This document shows positions 1 to 9,090 of a DNA stretch of 21,503 nucleotides, piece by piece. The translations under genes and the position numbers were made by a program. Numbering within the stretch: the stretch's first letter is position 1; the number at the start of each line of letters is the position of its first letter. The DNA lies in NCBI GenBank assembly GCA_014239355.1, contig JAAZYZ010000019.1, positions 1 to 21,503 of the forward strand, read 5' to 3'. The stretch comes from Fidelibacterota bacterium. GTDB lineage: Bacteria > Marinisomatota > Marinisomatia > SCGC-AAA003-L08 > TMED6. The notes beneath the pieces are model-generated. The model was not told the origin of the DNA and did no database searches. It was given only the letters and a program-made list of their open reading frames with translations.

Positions 1-584
1 GACATTAACATTGTAAATAAATAACAAATACAGATAAAAATATATGGATTGATTATTTTTTGAGCGTAATTAATAGTTACAGTCATTACTCCCCAGGTTA
101 CAGCGCAAACAATAAAATATAAATTACCTGAGTCTAAAAGCTCTCCTAATCCATCTCTATACAGATCCATAATAATAAAACCACCAAGAATACCTAATAA
201 AATTCCCAATATTTCTTTTTTAAGTATACCCTTATTAATAAAAGCCATAATCAGTACTGTAAAAAGAGGGTTAAGCGTAGTTACTAGGATAGCCCCTTTT
301 CCTGCTAAACCGTAATAAGTACCTTTAAAAAACGCGATATTATAGATTAAAAATAAAATGCTTGGAAGAATAACATGCTTTAAATCAATAAATTTAGGAA
401 AGTTATTTTTTGAAAATATTACAAATGGCAATAATGATATAAATCCAAGAAAAAATCTTAAGAAAATTAGGTTATAAAATGATAGATATTCATTTACGAT
501 TTTTGCATTTGTCCAAGCTAGAGCCCAAGTAAGCATAGCTAAAGACATCCAAAAGTAAATCTTTTTATAGTTATTTAAATCCAT
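1..584 (-). CDS. DMT/EamA-family membrane transporter (C-terminus cut by window edge)
   Basis: Reading the minus strand from the ATG at 584 gives 194 codons with no stop up to the left edge, so the 3' end lies outside. The protein starts MDLNNYKKIYFWMSLAMLTW and is a chain of hydrophobic helices. It carries features typical of EamA repeats: an early W-A-x-A-W-T-N-A-K segment, LIFLRFFLGF, a K-G-A-I-L-V-T-T-L-N-P-L-F segment, and a G-I-L-L-G-I-L-G-G helix, then a second repeat beginning around residue 160 with A-V-T-W-G. Members of this drug/metabolite transporter superfamily export amino acids, metabolites or drugs across the inner membrane; the substrate cannot be told here. It follows the metallophosphoesterase gene after 29 bp, and that gap holds a palindrome also found ahead of the DUF3524 gene. 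No clear ribosome binding site is visible. Family is confident, substrate unknown. Confidence 0.85.
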   Translation of the reverse strand, partial: MDLNNYKKIYFWMSLAMLTWALAWTNAKIVNEYLSFYNLIFLRFFLGFISLLPFVIFSKNNFPKFIDLKHVILPSILFLIYNIAFFKGTYYGLAGKGAILVTTLNPLFTVLIMAFINKGILKKEILGILLGILGGFIIMDLYRDGLGELLDSGNLYFIVCAVTWGVMTVTINYAQKIINPYIFICICYLFTMLM

Positions 585-617
585 ACTTTGAAGCTTTTAG
601 TTAAAGTAATACTTTAA
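585..617 (-). promoter_or_regulatory. Palindromic element ahead of the EamA gene, copy 1
   Basis: Positions 601-617 read TTAAAGT-AAT-ACTTTAA, a perfect 7-bp dyad with a 3-bp centre. It overlaps the stop codon of the metallophosphoesterase gene and ends 16 bp before the EamA start. On the minus strand the dyad is followed by CTAAAAG. The same 24-bp block, with two substitutions, lies ahead of the gene starting at 10197. An operator or another DNA-level signal is the favoured reading; as an RNA hairpin it has only one G-C pair per stem and would be weak. Confidence 0.4.
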
Positions 618-2863
618 TAGTTTAGGATTAGATTGATTAATAAAACAACATCTTGAACATTGATAATATTGTCTTCATTTATATCAGCTAAAAGCATATA
701 ATCATTATTTAGAACTAAGTTAATCATCAAAATAATATCTTGAACATTAAGACCACCATCTTGATTTAAATCACCCAAAAGATTTATACAGGTTTGATTT
801 TGCCAAATTCTTAGAAATAAATCATCAAAATAACTATCATTATCATCTCCCGCATATCGGGTACCCATTAAAATCATTTTTACATAATGGGTATTTTCAG
901 GTATCTGTTGTTCATTTCTAAGTAGAGTCCAGGAAGAATTGTAGGTATCAAGGATATCTGTCTGTTCAATTTCCACTCCATTTTCATTGAAAAAGGCAAT
1001 TTTCATTTCAGGGTGATCATCTCCTCCCCAATTTGATAAATATCCTCCATAATCTATGTATGCTAACCCATCTTCTATGCACTCTCTATAATCAGTTAAA
1101 TCCACGCTCTGATAAGCCTCTGAATAAGTCACTGTGTTACACAGCGCACCAACAATAAAATAATAATTTCCAGTATGGGGCTCTATTCCATCACATTCGT
1201 ATGCAGGGAGCGATTCCATATAACCTTGCGTTACAGTCCAAATTTCAGTACCCATTTCTCCTCCTGGATTAAGGAGTAAATTTTCAGAATACTGGGATTC
1301 TCCTGTTTCAAATTCAGAGGGTTCAGACCAATTGCTCCATCCAAGACTTGTATCTCTATATCGAACAGACCAACAATAGTCAGTATTTGAGCTTAATCCA
1401 GAGACTGTTATTTGAGTTAGCTCAACGGATTCTTGTGTATTTTCATAGTAATACCAATTTTCCATATTAACAAATTTACTTACAATAGGTTCTAAAGATA
1501 AATCACACTCATGATATACATTCCATTCTGCAGCCATTGCCTCATCTGTATCATTATCTATAAAATTACTTGCAGTTAATGTGACAAATTCTGGGTTTTG
1601 GGGAGTTTCTAAATCAGTTCCTATTGGTGTATCTGGCAATAAGTTGTTTAAACGAACAAGGATTTCATCTCGTAGTTCATTATCTCTAAAAGTATCTTCA
1701 TTTCCTCTACTGATTCTTTTAAGTTTAAATTGAGGATTATCCCCCGCTTCTACATCAACCAAAACAAATCCCCATTCATCCTGAGTTACAGTAAATTCTG
1801 AATAATCTTCTTGAGGATATTCCCCCCAATTATCTATTGCACCTCCTGCTGTTGCAACATTGACCCATAAATGTTCATGATCTTTAGATTGACCTCTTGA
1901 ATACCCGTGTGTATGACCAAAGAAGTGAATACTTGGTTTTTCGCATTGCTCTGTAAAACTTTCCATTAGTTCTATAACATCTCCCGTATAATTAATTTCT
2001 CCTGGTGTCCATAATTCTGATTTATGTGGGTGATGAAGCTGTGCAAATACAAAATCAATATTTTCATTAGAACATGCATCTAATAGAGTCTCTTCAAGCC
2101 AGTCCAATTGTTCCTGAATTCTATACCCAGTATTAGAATCAAGCCCAATAACTCTTAAATTTGAATAGTCCGTATAGTACCAATGCTCATCATATTCTTC
2201 TGTTCCATTATCTGGTAAATCAAAATAATTAAGAAAATAATTAGTATTTTGCTCATGATTTCCAAATACTGGGTATAATGGAACATAGGAAAATAAATCT
2301 TCTGAAGGTTCAAAAAAATGATTCTGCCATTGAGGGTAAGCGTTTCCGGTCACAACAAGATCTCCAGTAACAAGAACCATTGCTAATTCTTCTGCAAGGT
2401 CATCGCTATGCTCCTCTGATATATAATCAATAACTCCATTATGAATTATTTCATCAAATTTATTTGGATTTGAATTATCTCGCTGCATATCACTCATTGC
2501 AATAATTTTAAATGATGCTTCTGATGATGGCTCTGGTGGAGTAATAAAATCATATAAATCAGAATATGATTCATGATTCCCAATTACTATACGGTAGTAG
2601 TATCTAGTATTTGGAGTAAGATTCATTAGTTGGACTGTATGAATTTTTGAGTTTTCATAGTTTGAGAATGAAAAGCCTGAAGTGCTTTGTGTTAAAAATG
2701 GCTGAATATCCCATTCAACTATGGTTTGAGATTCTGAGTCAGTTTCCCATAATATTTTAATTGAATTTGGTGTTGCGCTTTGTAAATAAGGGTTTACAAC
2801 TACCTCTAATGAAAATAGAGGATTAAGTATAAAAAATAAGTAGACATATAGTTTATTTTTCAT
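614..2863 (-). CDS. Secreted calcineurin-like metallophosphoesterase with Fn3 and dockerin-like domains
   Basis: This 749-residue protein has a short hydrophobic leader (about 1-18) and an N-terminal fibronectin-III/purple-acid-phosphatase-like domain (about 20-110). The metallophosphatase core spans about 117-370, with SDMQ (124-127), TGD (166-168), GNHE (201-204), QLHHPH (275-280) and GHTHG (316-320). A second Fn3-like domain lies at about 424-520 and a possible beta-sandwich, perhaps carbohydrate binding, at 527-690. The C-terminus carries two dockerin-like calcium loops with D/N at 698/700/702/709 and 727/729/731/738. The core motifs support a two-metal phosphohydrolase outside the cytoplasm; the substrate is unknown and phosphate scavenging is only a guess. 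The first metal motif is D-x-Q rather than D-x-H, a variant seen in some family members. The ATG overlaps the upstream protease stop as ATGA, suggesting translational coupling. Confidence 0.88.
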   Translation of the reverse strand: MKNKLYVYLFFILNPLFSLEVVVNPYLQSATPNSIKILWETDSESQTIVEWDIQPFLTQSTSGFSFSNYENSKIHTVQLMNLTPNTRYYYRIVIGNHESYSDLYDFITPPEPSSEASFKIIAMSDMQRDNSNPNKFDEIIHNGVIDYISEEHSDDLAEELAMVLVTGDLVVTGNAYPQWQNHFFEPSEDLFSYVPLYPVFGNHEQNTNYFLNYFDLPDNGTEEYDEHWYYTDYSNLRVIGLDSNTGYRIQEQLDWLEETLLDACSNENIDFVFAQLHHPHKSELWTPGEINYTGDVIELMESFTEQCEKPSIHFFGHTHGYSRGQSKDHEHLWVNVATAGGAIDNWGEYPQEDYSEFTVTQDEWGFVLVDVEAGDNPQFKLKRISRGNEDTFRDNELRDEILVRLNNLLPDTPIGTDLETPQNPEFVTLTASNFIDNDTDEAMAAEWNVYHECDLSLEPIVSKFVNMENWYYYENTQESVELTQITVSGLSSNTDYCWSVRYRDTSLGWSNWSEPSEFETGESQYSENLLLNPGGEMGTEIWTVTQGYMESLPAYECDGIEPHTGNYYFIVGALCNTVTYSEAYQSVDLTDYRECIEDGLAYIDYGGYLSNWGGDDHPEMKIAFFNENGVEIEQTDILDTYNSSWTLLRNEQQIPENTHYVKMILMGTRYAGDDNDSYFDDLFLRIWQNQTCINLLGDLNQDGGLNVQDIILMINLVLNNDYMLLADINEDNIINVQDVVLLINLILNY

Positions 2864-4104
2864 TTAATATAAGTTTTTAAAACTTTAATTCTTTCTAATA
2901 CAGGCGGATGAGAGTAGTTTAAAAAAACATTAAGCCAATGTGGCGTTAAGTTGCTTAAATTTTCTTTTGATAATTTCTTTAAGCCAGATATTAAAGATTC
3001 TGGCATTTCCGCTGTTTCTGCTGAGTATTGATCAGCTGAAAATTCATTATTCCTTGATGTAATACTAAAAAATATTCCTACAATTAGTGATATTGGAGAG
3101 TAAAGCATTGAGAAAAACACAAGACTAGCATATATTGATAAATTGCCTTCTTGCATTCCAAAAACAGAGAATAATTGCTCATTATTAATAAATAATGATA
3201 AAATATATAACATAATGCCTGATTGTATTGAACTTAAAATAATTCCGGAGTAAATGTGTTTTAATTTGTAGTGTCCTACCTCATGTGCTATAATTGATAA
3301 TATTTCATCATCGTTCATCTGTTCTAAAAGTGTATCAAATAGCGCAATTCTTTTATATTTCCCTATTCCACTGAAATAAGCATTTGAATGAGAAGATCTT
3401 TTTGATCCATCAACCATTTCTAACCTTTGTACTGGAAAATTTACTTTTGATAAATAATCTTTTATTCTTTGTAGTAAAGGTCCATCTTCAAGAGGGGTAA
3501 ACTTATTAAACATAGGTGCTATAAAAGTGGTAAATATTGGTTGCATTATAACACTAAAAGCAATTAAAAATATCCAAACATAAAGCCACCCATATTCAGT
3601 AAAATTAGCAAAGAAATATAAAATAAGATATAGAACTGGACCGCCAATTAAAACAGTTAAAAAATAGCCCTTTAATTTATCTACCCAAAACGTTTTTAAT
3701 GTGGTTTTGTTAAAGCCATATTTTGTTTCAATTACAAAAGTTTTATATATAGAAAAAGGGATATTTAATAAATCATTAACCACAAATAGTAATGCAAAAA
3801 ATAATAATCCTGTCACCTCCGAGCTATAACCAATATCTCTAACATATAAATCTATAGTATTATAAAAACCACCTAATATAAATGATAGATTAACAATCAA
3901 TGAAAACGTAGATGTGATAAATGAAAAATTGATATTTGTTTTAGTATAGTCTTGAGATTTTATATACTTATCTTTATCAAAAAGATCTGAAAATTCATCA
4001 GGTAGGTTTGGGTTAAGAGATTTTAGGGTTAAAATTTTAACAAGAATTGATAAACCGTATTGAAACAATATCATTCCTATTATAATAATAAAATATATAT
4101 TCAT
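2860..4104 (-). CDS. M48-family integral membrane zinc protease, Ste24/CAAX-protease type
   Basis: A 414-residue polytopic membrane protein. The zinc motif HEVGH sits at 274-278, and the third ligand is E354 in RNNEFSADQYSAE, the usual M48 arrangement. Other Ste24 hallmarks are NAYFSGIGK (241-249), the long N-terminal membrane part (about 1-200) and the C-terminal SHPPVLERI (398-406). Eukaryotic Ste24 trims prenylated CAAX proteins. Bacterial homologues lack that substrate and are usually thought to act in membrane protein quality control, so the role here is inferred. The start is an ATG with AAAGG about six bases upstream. It lies eight bp after rmuC and overlaps the metallophosphoesterase start by four bases. 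Confidence 0.92.
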   Translation of the reverse strand: MNIYFIIIIGMILFQYGLSILVKILTLKSLNPNLPDEFSDLFDKDKYIKSQDYTKTNINFSFITSTFSLIVNLSFILGGFYNTIDLYVRDIGYSSEVTGLLFFALLFVVNDLLNIPFSIYKTFVIETKYGFNKTTLKTFWVDKLKGYFLTVLIGGPVLYLILYFFANFTEYGWLYVWIFLIAFSVIMQPIFTTFIAPMFNKFTPLEDGPLLQRIKDYLSKVNFPVQRLEMVDGSKRSSHSNAYFSGIGKYKRIALFDTLLEQMNDDEILSIIAHEVGHYKLKHIYSGIILSSIQSGIMLYILSLFINNEQLFSVFGMQEGNLSIYASLVFFSMLYSPISLIVGIFFSITSRNNEFSADQYSAETAEMPESLISGLKKLSKENLSNLTPHWLNVFLNYSHPPVLERIKVLKTYIK

Positions 4105-4112
4105 AAAATCCT

Positions 4113-5201
4113 TTACTTATTAGATTCTTCTATTTGTTCGGTTAACCCCTCTATTTCATTGAGAGGTTTTTCAAGCTGTCTTTTTCGAGTTGTAATTAAA
4201 TCTTCATAGTCTTTTTGAACCGTTTGTAAGCTTCTTCCCATTTTATCTATAGTTTCGACATACCTGCTCCACTGATCTTTAAATTTGCTTAAAAGTTTCA
4301 TTACATCTGAAGCTCTTTCCTCCATAGAAAAATTACGCGTAGCTTGATTTATTAGCGATAAAATCGCATACAAGGTTAATGGTGAGCAAAGTAAAACTTT
4401 ATTTTCAAGAGCATAATCGATTATTGCGCTATCTTCTTGATTGATAAAAGAATAAATAGATTCATTTGGAATAAACATCAAAACATAATCAAGTGTTCCA
4501 GATGAAGTGTCTATATAGCTTCTTGTGGATATAGCTTTGATATGATTTTTAACATCCTTTAAGAATTCTTTTTTCTCATTATTCTGTACCAGCTCATCTT
4601 TTGTTTCTATAAATTTTTCGTAATGAGCTAATGGAAATTTGACATCCATATTTATAATCTTATCTTTAGGTAACATAAAAGTATAATCAGGTCTCTCTCC
4701 TGATTCGATAGTGATTTGTTTTTTATAATTAACATTTTCCATCAAGCCAATAAATTTTAATATATCCTCAACCATCCTTTCTCCCCATTGACCTCTTTTT
4801 TGAGAAGAAGAGAGTATTTCTCTAAGCTTAGTTGTTGTATTTCTTAAATTCTTAGTTTCAACCTTATTTTGCTCTATATTAACATTCAATTCAGTTGATT
4901 GCTTTTGTATCGAATCTAATTTTTTAGACATTTCTTCTAAATTTTTATCAATCAGCTCCTTTTTTTGGTCTAGATTTTTATCTGACTCTTTTGATAAGTT
5001 TTGAAATTTATCATTTGCTAATTTAAAGAAATCTTCAGTATTGGATTTGTTGACATCAGCAGCTAAAGCTTTAAATGTAGTCTCCATTTCTTGTTTGATT
5101 TGATCTAAATTTTCAAATTGAGATTTTGTATCTTTTTTTGCAAAGAAATAACCTGCAAAAAAACCAATTAATATTCCAACTATAATAAATAATAATTCCA
5201 T
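4113..5201 (-). CDS. rmuC: RmuC-family DNA recombination protein
   Basis: A 362-residue protein with one N-terminal membrane helix (about 3-20), a long charged coiled-coil region (about 25-130) and the RmuC domain (about 130-335). The domain opens with RGQWGERMVEDIL (136-148). It contains ERPDY (169-173) and MDVKFPL (185-191), which resemble the D...D-x-K core of PD-(D/E)xK nucleases (D172, D186, K188). In E. coli, RmuC limits recombination at inverted repeats; its biochemistry is poorly known and a nuclease role is inferred from the fold. Seven bp separate it from the Smr-like gene upstream and eight from the M48 gene downstream. A weak GAG ribosome binding site precedes the ATG. Length is a little short of the E. 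coli protein but the domain is complete. Confidence 0.93.
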   Translation of the reverse strand: MELLFIIVGILIGFFAGYFFAKKDTKSQFENLDQIKQEMETTFKALAADVNKSNTEDFFKLANDKFQNLSKESDKNLDQKKELIDKNLEEMSKKLDSIQKQSTELNVNIEQNKVETKNLRNTTTKLREILSSSQKRGQWGERMVEDILKFIGLMENVNYKKQITIESGERPDYTFMLPKDKIINMDVKFPLAHYEKFIETKDELVQNNEKKEFLKDVKNHIKAISTRSYIDTSSGTLDYVLMFIPNESIYSFINQEDSAIIDYALENKVLLCSPLTLYAILSLINQATRNFSMEERASDVMKLLSKFKDQWSRYVETIDKMGRSLQTVQKDYEDLITTRKRQLEKPLNEIEGLTEQIEESNK

Positions 5202-5208
5202 AACTACT

Positions 5209-5433
5209 CTAACTTACAATAAATGAACCTAAGTTGTAATGAGATTTAATTCTCATTTCAAGATTACGATTTTCAACTACTTTTTTAACAATTTCTTTCA
5301 TTCGATCTGAATTTCCTGTTATAATTAATACAGGAAAATTATCTTGATTATCTTCTAAGAACTTATTTACAAGAGTCTCAACTTCAATATGGTAGATACC
5401 ATGCAAATCTAATTCTGGAAGCTTATACTTCAT
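5209..5433 (-). CDS. Small stand-alone Smr-like domain protein
   Basis: Only 74 residues, so this is a single domain with nothing attached. It starts with the Smr signature LDLHG (8-12), then an amphipathic helix (VETLVNKFLEDN), a strand VLIITG (35-40), another helix and a C-terminal NLGSFIVS resembling the G-x-(T/F)-x-V end of Smr domains. The usual G-K-G loop after the strand is replaced by G-N-S (40-42), so the domain is divergent. Smr domains bind or nick DNA or RNA, and many act in ribosome rescue or are MutS2-associated; which applies is not visible here. It overlaps the end of the FMN glutamate-synthase-domain gene by 11 bp and precedes rmuC by 7 bp, which suggests cotranscription. The family call is fairly safe, the activity uncertain. 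Confidence 0.75.
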   Translation of the reverse strand: MKYKLPELDLHGIYHIEVETLVNKFLEDNQDNFPVLIITGNSDRMKEIVKKVVENRNLEMRIKSHYNLGSFIVS

Positions 5434-6934
5434 TACTAAATAAATCTTTCATAGAATCAAACTCTAAAGGGGTTTTTTTGTATTTTAGTATATATTCCAA
5501 ATTTTGAAATTTATTAACTCCTACAGAAACCTCGATATCCTTGCCTGTAAATTGACATGGATGTATATATCCAGATGCGTGAGATAATTGCAATATTTCC
5601 TTTCTTAAACCTTTAACATATTCAGAAAAGCGTACTGATTTATGATCAGAATTTAAACCTCTTTGAAGGTATGAGTTTTGAGTTGCTACCCCTGTAGGGC
5701 AATGGTCTGTATGACACTTTTGTGCTTGTATACAACCAATTGATAACATAGCTTCTCTAGCTACATTTACCATATCACACCCCATAGCAAAAGCTGTTAT
5801 AACTCTATCAGGGAAACCTAACTTCCCACTCCCTATAAAAGCAATATCTTCTACTAATCCTTCAGCTTGAAAAATAGTATAAACTCTTTTAAATCCAATT
5901 TTAAATGGTAATGAGACATGATCACTAAAAGCAAGAGGCGCAGCTCCAGTTCCGCCTTCCCCTCCATCTATGGTGATAAAATCTGGTCCTATATTTTCTA
6001 ATTTCATTTTTCTAGCTAATTCAATCCAAAAATTGTTATCTCCAACAGCGCTTTTTATTCCTACAGGTAAACCTGATGTATCAGCTAATTTCTCAATAAA
6101 TTTTAATAATTCATCGATATTTGAAAAAGCGGTATGACTATTCGGAGAAATACAGGCTTCTCCTTCTGAAACTTTTCGGGCTTCAGCTATTTCTTTTGTT
6201 ACTTTTTCTTTTGGGAGAATACCTCCTTTACCAGGTTTTGCTCCTTGAGATAATTTAATTTCAATCATTTTTATAGAATCATTCTCTTTAACTGTTTCAA
6301 TAAAAGAATCTAATGAAAAATTTCCTTCATCATCTCTAGCTCCAAAATAACCGGTACCAATTTGCCATACTATATCTCCCCCTGAAAGATGATAAGGGCT
6401 GACCCCACCTTCCCCGGTATTATGAAAGCAGTTAGCCATTTGAGCCCCTTTATTAAGCGCTTTAATTGCATTTTTCCCTAAAGAACCAAATGACATAGCA
6501 GAAATATTGATAATTGATTTTGGTCTAAAAGATTTTGCTCTATTATGACTTTTTCCTATAATTTTTGAACACGGAATAACTGTATGATCATCAGAATAAT
6601 ATTTCACATTTTTTTCTGGAACAGGAAAAGCTGAATGTTTTATTATTGGATACCCTATTTCATATAATTCTTCTGTAGTTCCAAAACCAAATGTATTTTT
6701 TTGCTTTTTAGAGGTTGAATATATCCAAGCTCTTTCATTTCGATTAAAAGGAGTTTCCTCTTTATCGCTAGCAACTAAATACTGCCTTATTTCAGGCCCA
6801 ATAGCTTCAATTAGGAACCTTAGATGCCCTACGATAGGAAAATTACGTAAAATTGCATGTTTTTTTTGAAAAACATCATGTAAAAAAATAATTAAAAGGA
6901 AAAATCCGATACTTATTAATATGTTAGTTAACAT
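5423..6934 (-). CDS. FMN-binding glutamate synthase family protein, membrane anchored
   Basis: A 503-residue protein corresponding to the synthase (FMN and 3Fe-4S) domain of the glutamate synthase large subunit, without the glutaminase domain. A single N-terminal membrane helix (about 4-20) comes first. Glutamate-synthase hallmarks follow: NTGEGGVSPYH (172-182), KLSQGAKPGKGG (227-238), ISPNSH (262-267), DGGEGGTGAAP (323-333) and the cysteine cluster C401, C407, C412 in GCIQAQKCHTDHCPTG, which would ligate the 3Fe-4S centre. Such stand-alone proteins are widespread, and their reaction is usually not glutamate synthesis by itself because the ammonia-generating domain is absent. Neither a gltD-like partner nor a separate amidotransferase occurs in the window. 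AAGGAG lies about 11 bases before the ATG, slightly far. It follows typA by 8 bp. Confidence 0.9.
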   Translation of the reverse strand: MLTNILISIGFFLLIIFLHDVFQKKHAILRNFPIVGHLRFLIEAIGPEIRQYLVASDKEETPFNRNERAWIYSTSKKQKNTFGFGTTEELYEIGYPIIKHSAFPVPEKNVKYYSDDHTVIPCSKIIGKSHNRAKSFRPKSIINISAMSFGSLGKNAIKALNKGAQMANCFHNTGEGGVSPYHLSGGDIVWQIGTGYFGARDDEGNFSLDSFIETVKENDSIKMIEIKLSQGAKPGKGGILPKEKVTKEIAEARKVSEGEACISPNSHTAFSNIDELLKFIEKLADTSGLPVGIKSAVGDNNFWIELARKMKLENIGPDFITIDGGEGGTGAAPLAFSDHVSLPFKIGFKRVYTIFQAEGLVEDIAFIGSGKLGFPDRVITAFAMGCDMVNVAREAMLSIGCIQAQKCHTDHCPTGVATQNSYLQRGLNSDHKSVRFSEYVKGLRKEILQLSHASGYIHPCQFTGKDIEVSVGVNKFQNLEYILKYKKTPLEFDSMKDLFSNEV

Positions 6935-6942
6935 AAAATAAT

Positions 6943-8763
6943 TTACTCCTTATTTTTTTTTGCCAAACTTATTCTTTTATTTGCATCTAATTCCATTTTT
7001 CTCATACGAATATTAGTTGGGGTCACCTCAATAAGCTCATCTTCTGCTATAAACTCAATGCATTGATCTAAAGATAAATTTTGTGGCGGCCTCAATACTA
7101 CAGTAGCATCAGAAGAAGATGCTCTCATATTAGTTAATTTTTTTTCTTTAGTGATATTTACATCTAAATCATCTGGCCTATTTCTTTTCCCCAAAATCAT
7201 ACCTTTATAAACCTCAGTTCCAACCTCTAAATACAGTTCTCCCCTATCTACCATACCTAGGCTGGCATATGTTGTGATTTTCCCTGGCCTATCAGCGATT
7301 AAAACACCAGACATTCGATGACTAATTTTTCCAGCCCAAGGCTCGTAAGAATCAAATAAAGTATTCATAATTCCTGTACCTTTTGTATCTGTTAAGAATT
7401 GACTTCTAAACCCAATTAAACCTCTAGATGGAATCTTAAATTGTATTGTAGTTCTACCAAAGCCATTGTTTTGCAGATTAACCATTTTACCTTTTCTTGA
7501 AGAAATTTTCTCTGTGATTGTCCCTACATGATTCTCATCTAAATCAAGGTATAGGTTTTCAATAGGCTCTAAGAGTATACCATTTTCTTCTTTGGTTATA
7601 ACTTGTGGTTTGGAGACCATAAATTCATAGCCTTCTCTTCTCATAGTTTCTATTAAAATTGCCATTTGAAGTTCGCCTCTACCACATACTTCAAAAATAT
7701 CAGTTTCTTTTGTTTGCTTTACTTTAAGTGAAACATTCCCTAAAGTTTCAAGCTCAAGCCTAGTTTTTAAATTTCTTGATGTAACAAATTTTCCTTCTTT
7801 ACCAGAGAATGGACCATTATTTACATGAAAATACATAGATACTGTAGGTTTATCTATTTCTATTCTAGGTAAAGGTTTTGGAGCTTCATTAGAGGAGATT
7901 GTATCTCCTATATTAATATTTTCTATTCCAGCAACAGCAATAATATCTCCCGCCTCTAATCGATCAACTTTTATTTTTTTAAGACCTTTAAATGTGTAGC
8001 AGGCTGATAATTTTAAATTGTGATTAATTTTTCCATCACAGCATAAGCTGTAAGGTTTATTCATTTCTATTAAGCCATTACCTAGTCTTCCAACTGCTAT
8101 TTGACCTACATAAGGATCATAATCTATATTTGTAATCAAAAACTGTGTTGTTTCATTATCGTCTGCTGAAGGACCTTTAATTTCGTTAATAATTAAATCA
8201 AACAGGGGTTTAAGGTCATTATTCTTATCATCTAAATTACTATGAGCAATACCCTCTTTTGCGTTTGTGTATATAATCGGAAATTCAATTTGGTTTTCAT
8301 CAGCATCAAGATCTATAAATAAATCATAGACCTCATCTACAACCTCACTAATTCTAGAATCAGGCCTATCTATTTTATTAATAATTAGTATAACAGGTAA
8401 TTTTCTTAAGAGTGCTTTTTGTAGGACAAATCTTGTTTGAGGTAAAGGGCCTTCACTAGCATCAACCAATAAAAGGACTCCATCCACCAGATTTAAACTT
8501 CTCTCCACTTCTCCTCCAAAATCAGCGTGACCAGGAGTATCAACGATATTAATTTTTATATTATTATAATGAATAGCGGTATTCTTAGCTGTGATAGTAA
8601 TACCACGTTCTTTTTCTAAATCCATAGAATCCATGACTCTATCATCAATAGTTTGATGCTCAGCAAAGGTTCCGCTTTGATGAAGCAAAGCATCTACAAG
8701 AGTTGTCTTTCCGTGATCAACGTGAGCTATAATTGCAATATTTCTTATATTTTCTTTTCTCAA
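6943..8763 (-). CDS. typA: Ribosome-associated GTPase TypA/BipA
   Basis: A full-length 606-residue translational GTPase. Nucleotide-binding motifs are AHVDHGKT (13-20), ERGITI (52-57), DTPGHADFGGEVER (75-88) and NKIDRPDSR (129-137). Elongation-factor-like domains II, III and V follow, with the BipA-specific C-terminal domain containing SRGLIGFRSQFLTDTKGTG. TypA binds the 70S ribosome near the EF-G site and helps ribosome assembly and growth in the cold or under stress. The start is a TTG at 8763: AAGGA lies nine bases upstream inside the end of the preceding gene, no nearby ATG exists, and the protein then begins at the normal place (MRKENIRNIAIIAHVDHGK). Two bases separate it from the TMEM220-like gene. 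Confidence 0.97.
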   Translation of the reverse strand: MRKENIRNIAIIAHVDHGKTTLVDALLHQSGTFAEHQTIDDRVMDSMDLEKERGITITAKNTAIHYNNIKINIVDTPGHADFGGEVERSLNLVDGVLLLVDASEGPLPQTRFVLQKALLRKLPVILIINKIDRPDSRISEVVDEVYDLFIDLDADENQIEFPIIYTNAKEGIAHSNLDDKNNDLKPLFDLIINEIKGPSADDNETTQFLITNIDYDPYVGQIAVGRLGNGLIEMNKPYSLCCDGKINHNLKLSACYTFKGLKKIKVDRLEAGDIIAVAGIENINIGDTISSNEAPKPLPRIEIDKPTVSMYFHVNNGPFSGKEGKFVTSRNLKTRLELETLGNVSLKVKQTKETDIFEVCGRGELQMAILIETMRREGYEFMVSKPQVITKEENGILLEPIENLYLDLDENHVGTITEKISSRKGKMVNLQNNGFGRTTIQFKIPSRGLIGFRSQFLTDTKGTGIMNTLFDSYEPWAGKISHRMSGVLIADRPGKITTYASLGMVDRGELYLEVGTEVYKGMILGKRNRPDDLDVNITKEKKLTNMRASSSDATVVLRPPQNLSLDQCIEFIAEDELIEVTPTNIRMRKMELDANKRISLAKKNKE

Positions 8764-8765
8764 TT

Positions 8766-9062
8766 TTAGTTTTCCTTAGTTAATTTTTGATAGCATAGTA
8801 TTAATACAATTCCAATTCCACCAAACTCATAAAATAACTCATCTTTTAAAGGAGATGTTAAAATAGCATTGATGTTTTGAATGAAAAGAAAACTACATAA
8901 CGAAAGTAAAAAATAAATTTTATATTTTGTGATAGAGATATTAAAAATTGCTATTGTTGCAGCCATAAAATAAACAAATGCCCAGATATAAGCATCATTC
9001 CCGTCGTTATATTGTAAATAACTAAACAAAAGAAAAATAGATGATGTTATTATTTTATACAT
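8766..9062 (-). CDS. TMEM220-like small membrane protein
   Basis: A 98-residue protein with about four hydrophobic segments (roughly 4-17, 24-42, 48-66 and 80-92). The pattern LQYNDGNDAYIWAFVYFMAA (16-35) closely resembles the Q-Y-N-D-P-D-p-x-x-W-x-x-x-Y signature of TMEM220-type proteins. The later Y-E-F-G-G-I-G-I-V matches the conserved R/E-x-G-G end of that family. No biochemical function is established for the family. It precedes typA by only two bases and follows the DUF3524 glycosyltransferase by 28. It is probably cotranscribed with typA and may supply its ribosome binding site from its own last codons. Confidence 0.72.
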   Translation of the reverse strand: MYKIITSSIFLLFSYLQYNDGNDAYIWAFVYFMAATIAIFNISITKYKIYFLLSLCSFLFIQNINAILTSPLKDELFYEFGGIGIVLILCYQKLTKEN

Positions 9063-9090
9063 AAAAAGAATATACCCTATTGTTGAACAG

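Noticed and set aside
9081..9089. Short palindrome TGTTGAACA ahead of the TMEM220-like gene
   Set aside because: Only four base pairs per arm and not repeated elsewhere in the window; expected by chance.
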